Positions 56,781 to 64,000 of a stretch of DNA of 64,000 nucleotides are shown here, piece after piece (within the stretch, counting starts at the first letter, position 1; each line of letters starts with the position of its first letter). The notes beneath the pieces were generated by a model. The model searched no databases, was not told where the DNA came from, and was given only the letters and a program-made list of their open reading frames with translations. The DNA is from Siphonodentalium dalli (lineage: Eukaryota; Mollusca; Scaphopoda; Gadilida; Siphonodentaliidae): the NCBI GenBank assembly GCA_032622095.1, contig CP136063.1:63935897-63999896 (forward strand). The letters run 5' to 3'. The position numbers and the translations under genes were made by a program.

Positions 56781-57304
56781 AGGTGGATTATCTCTTTGTA
56801 AACATGTATTATATAGTTACCGGGGTATAAAATATTAGATTTGAATCGAAGACTCCTGTCCGGAAATGCTTCTATCGATTAATATTAATTTTATTTCGAA
56901 TATTTTCTGGTCTAAAAAGGTGTGTTTGTTCAGCTAACGAACAATAGTGGTTACTGTTAACAGAGACCAGAAATTATATTGTGCAATTTTGTCACAAATA
57001 AACGTTAATTATACTCATTATCGCTTATATCTGTCGAACAAAACAGTACAAACAACCAATATGTGACATTTGACATTCGTTGCGTAGCCGTAGGAACAGC
57101 CCAGTGCTCTATATCGCAACACGGTCTCATCCGAATGGTCGGTTCTAAAAATAGTAACATAAATGGGCCCGATTTAATATTGGAAATAAAATCAATATTA
57201 ATTGATAGAAGCTTTTCCGGACATAGGTCTTCAGTTCATATCTATTATTTTATACCCACGCAACTATTTAAAATTTGTTATTTAAAGAGATAATCCATCT
57301 TTAA
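56777..57304. mobile_element. TTAA-bounded MITE family C, ~130-bp inverted arms
   Basis: TTAAAGGTGGATTATCTCTTT.. to ..AAAGAGATAATCCATCTTTAA; arms of ~130 bp, about 80% identical, continue through GGGTATAAAATA..TGTCCGGAAA.GCTTCTATC. Non-coding interior. Confidence 0.85.
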
Positions 57305-57354
57305 ATTTCAAATATGAAATAGACTTTGTGTAAATTACATGAATTTTCAGAAAT

Positions 57355-57560
57355 AACAGTTGCACTCAAGTCTTTGTGCCACAGTCCAAAACCCGGGCGA
57401 ATTCTGGGCGAAACCCGGTGAGCATTAACTCAATGTACATGCGCAGTTCCCCATCGGCAAACACATAGATGGAAGGAATACAGAAAAAACGGTGAACAAG
57501 TTTTATCAGTAACAATTCTCCAGGCAATGGGTTGCTGCTGTATGATGCATTTTGATATAA
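57355..57560 (-). repeat. Solo terminal region of the DIRS-like element family
   Basis: Matches 35000-35190 in the same orientation, about 70-75% identical (GGCGAATTC(T/C)GGGCGAAAC.C, AGCATTA.CTCAATGTACAT, ACAATTCTCCAGGCAATGGG). No gag or pol beside it. Confidence 0.6.
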
Positions 57561-57829
57561 CATAACAAATAATACTAGTAAATATGACAGAAAAAACTAG
57601 ATCTAGATAGTTTTTCTGAAGTTATATACCTATATAGGGATTTAAAAAAAGCTTTATCTCATGCAGAGTACAAGAAAATGTATCAAACCTGGTGTGCCCC
57701 TTTAATATTTCAATTTACATTTTGTAATCAATTGAAATCAATGTCGAAAAAGCCATCATACTGCATTCCATTTAGTAGACATGTTAGCAAAGGTGGCACA
57801 TTCTCCACTGGTGGATGTAATATTTTTTA

Positions 57830-58212
57830 CCTATGTCGTTTCGGATGTTCGAGGAATTGACCAGATGTTTCCATATTGACGATTTCGAAATATAACTGAA
57901 ACAGTACTTGCAGGGTACATAGTCACAATGAGAACTCCCTCCTTGCGTCGCAACACATCACTGTTGTGTCAATGGTTTCCTAAATTCTTCAGTTTTAAAA
58001 GCAGATGGTTTTTTGTTTCTGGATTAGTTTCAGATTTATATTTTACCACAGCATCTTCATTCAAATGCTTGGCTATAATGTGTCTTCCAAGCTTCTTCTG
58101 AGTTTTATTGCAAAAGTAGCAGAATGAATATTTGTCATATTTCCTTCCACTGTGGTTATTTGTGGTGAGAACAACTACATGTATCTTATTTGAAGTGACA
58201 ACAGCTATAGCT
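57830..58212 (-). pseudogene. C2H2-type zinc-finger gene fragment
   Basis: Minus-strand frame: SGRKYDKYSFCYFC..KKLGRHIIAKH (C-x2-C-x-H-x4-H), LLLKLKNLGNH, then an in-frame TGA where intact members continue (R)HN, then SDVLRRKEG. After one frameshift DYVPCKYCFSYISKSSIWKH gives a second C-x2-C..H. This order (CxFC..RH..H, K.GN..HN..VL..G.G, YVPC.YC...S...L.RH) is a widely multiplied invertebrate/fish protein type with unknown cellular role. Dead here: one stop and one frameshift. Confidence 0.6.
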
Positions 58213-59968
58213 CACATTGATACTTTTGTAACAGCAATCGATAATATAATATATGGGCATATAATACTGAAAACTCCCATTAAGGTTTAGCTCCAGATTC
58301 TTTATTTGGCATATGTACACACAATGATTTCTGCAAGGTCTCCCATACTCAATAATTCATAATCATAACACAAGTAGGCCTATCTCACGAGCCCCAGTTA
58401 ATTCCAACGTTCAACCTTAGGCTTAGTCCTAGCTTGCTGAATCACATTTTACCACATCTCCATTATTCTCTATAACTGCTCCCTGCACTCACCATAGTGG
58501 AATGTAAAGCTAATTAGATCTGAGAAATAATTAAATAGATTTGTTCACTTGGACGAGTAATATTGACAATATTGGTTATAATGATAATGAGACACTGGGG
58601 ACAGCATCCTTTTTATATAAGCGGCGCGGGCCGGACTTGATGCTAATTGACCAATGAAAAGGCCAGAAAATGCCAAGTCCCAAAATTTAGAGAAAAGTAA
58701 AACTTTAAGAGGATTTGAAAGTTTAAAAAAATATAGGATAACTTTAAATATAAACTAAGCTCAGACTAACTAAACGGAGTGTTTTCTATGTGAGGATATA
58801 AGCTTTAAAATGATATGCGTGAAGACGAAATCGGTCCTCGCATGAAAAATCGCTGCTTTAGTCAATCGGAGATTAGCAGGAATTTGCAATTGAAAAAATG
58901 AGTTGAATATTTGCAAATATTGAGTTTGCACCTAGAGTGTGCAAAATGAGAGTGGTGCGGTGCAAATCCAACGGGAGAATTCTGAGAACAATTTCTATTA
59001 ATTGATGTTAACAGGTCAGCAGAAACTTAAGTAGCCAAAAATCGCTCCTGAGGTATTTGAAATGCACAACTTAGATAATTTGTAATTTACGGAGCATTAC
59101 GCAGTAAACAAATAACTACGCACATGCGACGAAATAGTTCCCTAACAACAATTATGTTAAAAATACAAATCAAACTCAAATCCAAATGCACAATAATTAT
59201 CAATAATGATAAACACAATCTCATGAACTCATTAATATGATAAATGAATAATGTTTATTGACATTTGTTAGGTGTCTGTTATTTTATCAAGCAAAGTTGG
59301 TATGCCGTTGCAAAATAGTGATCACGTGAACTTGCTTCCAGATTTGTGTTGATAGAATTGACAAGATGAATATTGACAAAGTGCATGAAAATGTGATGTT
59401 GTCATGAGATGAGCCATTACTGTTTAGTTGAAGCATGATATGAGGCATAAAAATGGTAAGTGCAAGCATATGAACTTTTGTATTATTTATGCAATATGGC
59501 AATGAAGTTTGATAAAAATGAATTTGTAATGAGCGAGAGACGATTTACAGTGAAAACGAATTATGAAAAGTGCGCAAATACATTTTATGATGTTTGCGAA
59601 GAATGGCTATGTGGCGAGGTGAAATTTTACAGACGGATGAACTGAAGGTTACGGAATATGTAATAAATGAAAGTATGACATTTGAATGAAACTATTGATG
59701 ACTGAAGTTTTAACATCGCGATATAACACTACTACGCACATTTGAACGAGCTATATAGTTACTAATTATGGACCCGAAGGTCATTAACATCCCCCCACCC
59801 AAAAATTATAAATTTCTTTTGAATTTGACATCTTCTTCAGAGGTCATCAGTGAATCATCTTCTGACATTCTTAGTGAAAACAGTTAAACACAAACTCCCA
59901 CTGCCGCAACGGTCGTCTTATAAATAGAATATTATGATATCGGATCTGGTACTGATTATATGTAAACT
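58213..59968. other. AT-rich spacer, no gene recognised
   Basis: Only short frames. TTTATATAAGCGGCGCGGGCCGG at about 58612-58634 is a local GC island. I see no repeat family shared with the rest of the window. Confidence 0.45.
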
Positions 59969-60526
59969 TCACTCGACATCTGGTGTCAACCGCAACGGAA
60001 TGTCACGCACAGCTCGCAGCACATCCGTCGGTTCACTATCCCGGGATCTTTCGGCCACTTCCATCTGTCGTACGAAAGTGTCCACTTGTCCACCCGATAG
60101 TTCCCCATTGGCTACTACCCGTAACATTGAGTAATTGTAATATCGAAGTTTGTTGAATGACCTCAGTACTTTTGCGTCTCCTTCTATTGATAACAATTTC
60201 GTGCCTGGAAGCGCCAACATGTTATTTCGGTCTAGCAGCTCTGCTTCCTCTGGATTGATATCTTTATTGATGTTTAGTTCTAAATGACCCGCCATCACAT
60301 TGAATACGTCGAGCTTTTGCTTGCTTCAGTACCCCCTCCAACCATTAGGTGGCCATTCCATGCCTCCGGGGAGCATAACCTTCCTGTCACTCCATTCCCG
60401 ACGAGCCGGTTGGAACATTGGCATCGCCCCAGTTGACAGCAACTTTTGTGCCCGTTGAGCCGTATCACTGATCTTGTTGCTAGCTTCTGTCCTTTTCCTA
60501 TCCTTTCGCTCCTCTACTTCTTCCAC
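59969..60526 (-). pseudogene. Unrecognised frame split by a single TGA
   Basis: From 60526 the frame reads ..KISDTAQRAQKLLSTGAMPM, REWSDRKVMLPGGMEWPP then TGA at 60326-60328, and without a shift continues KLDVFNVMAGHLELNINKD..ALPGTKLLSIEGDAKVL..QVDTFVRQMEVAERSRD to a stop at 59969. Composite of about 185 codons. Protein-like composition on both sides of the TGA suggests a recent nonsense change, or an intron boundary I cannot place. Function unknown. Confidence 0.4.
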
Positions 60527-60620
60527 AGCTTCCCTCTTTCTCTTCTTCTCCCCTCTACTACATGAACCTCCGACCTAACTTTCTTCTCTGGACCCTCGCT
60601 CGCACTTTTCTCTATTACCT

Positions 60621-60962
60621 TCACTGATCTGACCTTATCTTCAACCTCGCTTTCCTCACCCACTTTGCCCGATCTGACTTTCTTCTCCATGTTATTACTT
60701 TCTCAGTTTCCCAGATGTCTCGAATGGAGCCTATCAGTACATTCAGTGCCACGCTTAGCTGGTGTTTTTTCTTTGGCTGCAATACCCTTGGGTATGTTCT
60801 CTTCCTTTGAGGAAATTCTCCTGAGCCGCCCTTGTAAATATTTGCTTTCCTGGATAGGGTTTCCGTTGCTTTAGCATCGTAGTCACAATTTGCATCTTCT
60901 AATCGTGCATACTGCATCTCCCCGTCCTGACAGAAGTAGACTTCATACTTTGGAACATCAAT
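60621..60962 (-). CDS. Unrecognised exon-like frame upstream of the TGA-split frame
   Basis: VPKYEVYFCQDGEMQYARLE, then a basic part (PQRKRTYPRVLQPKKKHQ). The first part has the look of a small beta-barrel (Tudor/chromo-like) but this is impression only. Possibly the preceding exon of the locus at 59969-60526. Confidence 0.3.
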   Translation of the reverse strand: MDVPKYEVYFCQDGEMQYARLEDANCDYDAKATETLSRKANIYKGGSGEFPQRKRTYPRVLQPKKKHQLSVALNVLIGSIRDIWETEKVITWRRKSDRAKWVRKARLKIRSDQ

Positions 60963-61014
60963 TTATAGGAGGGTGATTTTTGTGTCCGTCATCTCGGGCA
61001 CAAAAATCATTTTA

Positions 61015-61115
61015 ATGAGGAGATTAAAATCTAAAATCTAAAATCTAGGAGATTAAAATCTAGTTTTAATCTAGGAGATTAAAATCTAGTTTAATGAGGA
61101 GATTAAAATCTAGTT
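61015..61115. repeat. Short tandem repeat of GGAGATTAAAATCTA
   Basis: AGGAGATTAAAATCTAG and truncated forms (AAAATCT) repeated about six times; overlaps the stop codon and 3' untranslated part of the next feature. Confidence 0.85.
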
Positions 61116-61303
61116 TCGCTTCTTTTTGTTTTTGTTGACTTGTAGTGCATTTCTTGTGCTTGGTTCCAAGCCACGATCATAACATGTTTGGCAGATTGGT
61201 TGCACGATGCCAAACTGTGCCATGAGTTCCTTAATCTCCTCATTTTGGACAACTTCTTGGTTCCCACAGTGAAAGCAGATCTGCCCCAAATCAACCAGCT
61301 TGG
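61110..61303 (-). CDS. Terminal exon with a C4 zinc finger (partial gene)
   Basis: Acceptor TTTTATTACAG precedes the exon; with phase 2 it reads KLVDLGQICFHCGNQEVV..FGIVQPICQTCYDRGLEPST..KNKKKRN and stops at TAG (61110-61112). C-x2-C..C-x2-C spaced by about 24 residues, then a basic tail. Similar short C4 tails end several uncharacterised, multiplied invertebrate proteins. The rest of the gene must lie above 61303, but no upstream exon was identified in the window. Confidence 0.5.
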
Positions 61304-63595
61304 CTGTAATAAAAGAAGATTAAAAAAATGATTCAATATGTGCATGCATGTTCAGCTTTCTAGTATAAATTGTACTTCGAACCAAATTGTCTTTTAATAG
61401 TAACATTTGAGTTAGGTAGTTTTAAATATGTTTACATAATATCATGTCATCCAAGTGAATGGATAATATACCGATCCAATATCTACTTTTGGAACCAATA
61501 GGATAATCAATCCAGTTCTAATAAAGGAATTAAACAGTCTTCCAGTCACCAGAACCAGATACCATTACTTTACATATTGTCCATATATATTTGTATCTGT
61601 TTTGAATATGACAAGTACATGTAGACATTAATTTTATATATACATATAGCTTTAATTATTAATAGTAATTACCACATTCACACCAAATATATTGATAGTA
61701 AATATGGAGATTTGCGACTTGAATGTGTTGAATCTGAATGTATTAAAGAAATAAATATTGAAGTACTTTAACTATAAATAATACCTGAATAATATTGTAC
61801 TTCTATTGGAGAAGAATAATTCACACCTTCACGCAATCCCTGAAGGGAATAATTAGTCATAACCTACCTTTCCCTATAACCTCCACTCTCTCATCCATTC
61901 TAATCCCTACACTTACCTCACACTATATACCAAAGAATACTTCCCTACCCTCAAACACAAATTTGCATCAGGAATTAGAACTCCTTCTATGCCCATATCG
62001 AGATCATTCCAAAGTTCACACAAACTTTTATGAACGAGAAACCTCAAATGACAACTTCCCACCCCTACCCTATATACTTAACATGAGCAAATCAGATATA
62101 CAAATTCTAATGAACAGAATAACCTGTAAAATGATGTGACTAAAATTAACCACAACTTTCAGAATGTACAGGAGAGAAATGAGGCCAGAATGAGCAGTGA
62201 AGAAATTCATGATAATGACACTCAAGCTGTATTAACTCTTTCAGTGCCAGACTTATTTTGTTGGTTGAGTGCCAGTGAATCTTAGTTTTTTCATGGGCAT
62301 CAAAATTATAACTATGAATACTTGGTGATTGTTTGGAGTTATAACATGCCCCTAAGGAGTTATCCAGTTTTTTTTAAATCGCCATCGCATGCTTAAGCAT
62401 GTCCAAAAAAATTCAACCCAAAATTTTGTTTTTTAAATAGCTCTCTACAGACCGTAAATTAGGGCCGATTGACTGAAAGATTGAAATTGATCATTAAATC
62501 TTACTATTGGTATTCATCTCTGTGTTTTTAGATATATGTACTTGAGCACCTTTTATGGTCCTGAAAAAAACATGATGAGACACCAACAGCAAACAACAAA
62601 TCAAAATATAAACCCACAGAGAGCCCCACATAGAGTGGAGCAGACGACATGTGCATGCCTCCATTGGGCTCCCTGTGGGTTAAATCTATTTAGAGTGCTG
62701 GAAATATCTCTCCGTGCATAACATCTCTCACACTTTCATTCATCAAAAATCTTAAATTCTTAAATGATCTTAAAGATTTCAAATGGTTTCACTATCAAAC
62801 AAAGTTTGCTACCGTTTAACTCCAAAATTTATCTTAACATTCTTAAGAAATTTTAACAAATACAAAGAAACATATCTCTCGCAGATGATTATAAACTATA
62901 TTTATTCCTTTCATCTTTAACTGAATAACTTTTCGCAAAGGACTAAACTTCTTTGGAGCTCGTACTCTACGACCAGTTTTTGTGTAAACAGGGCAGCCCT
63001 CGAAATTCACACTGTCGTGGCAAAATTAGACCCCCACGGCATCCCCACAGTAATTTTAATTTACATTCCCAATGTAGTTATTCTACATTCTAATGATTCT
63101 ACTATCATTCTGTACATTGTCAAATATCAGATGGATATTCATGCAAATCTAATTTTCATTTCTCGAATCCGGGGAGTCAGAATTACACGAACATCCGTCT
63201 GATGATATTTGATCAATGTCATCAATTAAGAAATTGGGTCATCAGATTCAGAGTGACTACCATCACTCACCCGAGTGCAATCAATGTCTGTTCCATTCTC
63301 AGCAGTATCAGTACCTGTGGGTAAAAAGAGACGATTATGTTTTCGTGTTTTAGTTTCCGCTCTCTTGTGGCGTTTTCTAACTTATGAATCCGGCGTGATT
63401 TTTTCGTTTTCCCCCCTTGTTTCATTGGACAAAAAAGCGTTGATTGCTCAGTCGTAGAATTTTTTTTTTACATTTAGATATGGCCTATTGAATGTATATA
63501 CAGTTTAGTACATCCTAACTCAATTTCCGACAATTGGCACGTGCTCTACACTATCATGAGTCGAGTGACTCAAGTTAATTTCCCTATCATATAAC
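61304..63595. other. Non-coding spacer
   Basis: No gene recognised; the longest frame (61795-62139 +) is low-complexity. TTAACTCTTTCAGTGCCAG at 62235 resembles a single family B terminus. The LTR expected downstream of the Gypsy-like pol could not be delimited. Confidence 0.4.
62611..62681. repeat. Hairpin with ~16-bp arms
   Basis: AACCCACAGAGAGCCC and GGGCTCCCTGTGGGTT, one mismatch. Confidence 0.75.
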
Positions 63596-64000
63596 CTACT
63601 CTACATATTTATGTGGTGGCTTGATAGTCCATCTGCTTCGTCTAGCCTTTATCTTGGCTGCCTCCGAATTTAATTGTTTCACTGGCTGGCGATCATCATC
63701 TGTTATGTTTTTGCGTGCACCTGCTGTTTTGTGGCGCCAAGATGTGTCTTCTATTACATTGGTAAACATGACCGATATGCGTGGTGACAGTATATGACCT
63801 TGGTGTTGTTGATACTCCAATCACCGTTGCAGGCTGCCATGTAGAGTTTGGTTTCTGTTTGAACCTGACCTCCTGCCCTGATTTTAACTGTGTCAGCTTT
63901 CTGGATGATTTGTTATAATGTGTTGATTGCTGGTTTTGTAGCGAGATGAATTTATCCTTGACATGATTTGGGTCCTGGGTTTGTGTGTCGAGTTGATTTG
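63596..64000 (-). pseudogene. 3' end of a Ty3/Gypsy-like retrotransposon pol (integrase C-terminus), cut by the window edge
   Basis: Minus strand from 64000: STHYNKSSRKLTQLKSGQEV, VRFKQ..STWQPATVIG, TPRSYTVTTHIGHVY and CNRRHI match the usual Gypsy pattern HYN(K)..R.L..L..G..VR......W.PA.V......PRSY.V.T..G..YRRNRRHL. The frame meets a TGA near 63700; an overlapping frame then gives IKARRSRWTIKPPHKY and stops at 63596, the typical RRS.R..KPP.RY tail. So one frameshift near the end; upstream domains are outside the window. Confidence 0.75.

Overview
This window reads as nuclear DNA of an invertebrate animal, most likely a bivalve mollusc. Evidence: it is AT-rich, genes have GT-AG introns, no bacterial gene organisation is visible, and it is packed with repeat types seen in mollusc genomes. 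These include long tandem arrays ending in a GGACGGACGCC..CCATGGCAATAGCTCA tail, GTCCGTCCG-rich elements, DIRS-like tyrosine-recombinase retrotransposon remnants and very many short inverted-repeat elements. The phylum is an inference. No rRNA, tRNA, CRISPR array or bacterial-type regulatory site was found.

Layout. 1-5 kb: non-coding with inverted-repeat elements. 5.7-13.6 kb: the one apparently intact protein gene, a three-exon CACTA/EnSpm-type (tnp2 + DUF4218) transposase of about 1,070 residues on the + strand, with MITEs and an older repeat inside its introns. 13.7-18.5 kb: consecutive inverted-repeat elements and an array built on the palindrome TTAATGGCCATTAA. 19.7-22.2 kb: minus-strand gene remnants, a Tpt1/KptA-like RNA 2'-phosphotransferase reading frame split by a MITE at a TTAA site and an SGNH-hydrolase-like frame. 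23.1-26.5 kb: exons of a UBX-like (G2E3-like) gene on the minus strand, with a 47-bp minisatellite in an intron. 27.4-35.2 kb: a decayed DIRS-like element on the minus strand whose gag is split by a 4.9-kb insertion made of about 28 tandem ~160-bp monomers. 36-41 kb: a dispersed/tandem repeat family with small minus-strand frames. 41.9-43.3 kb: a GC-rich frameshifted gag. 46.2-47.9 kb: a second decayed gag with coding minisatellites. 48-52 kb: a triplicated block carrying an endonuclease (EEP)-like fragment. 53-57.6 kb: small acidic frames, a ~50-bp minisatellite, and three TTAA-bounded elements, two of them sharing one TTAA. 57.8-64 kb: a C2H2 pseudogene, an unrecognised minus-strand locus, a C4 zinc-finger terminal exon, and the 3' end of a Ty3/Gypsy-like pol running off the window.

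The genes do not form an operon or pathway. The coherent story is genome dynamics. At least three TTAA-duplicating (piggyBac-type) MITE families, two of which share one internal hairpin, an 8-bp-TSD (hAT-type) MITE family with paralogous empty sites inside the same window, and a satellite-bearing insertion into a retrotransposon allow relative dating of events. Many coding remnants here are only visible when frameshifts or splice sites are considered by eye.
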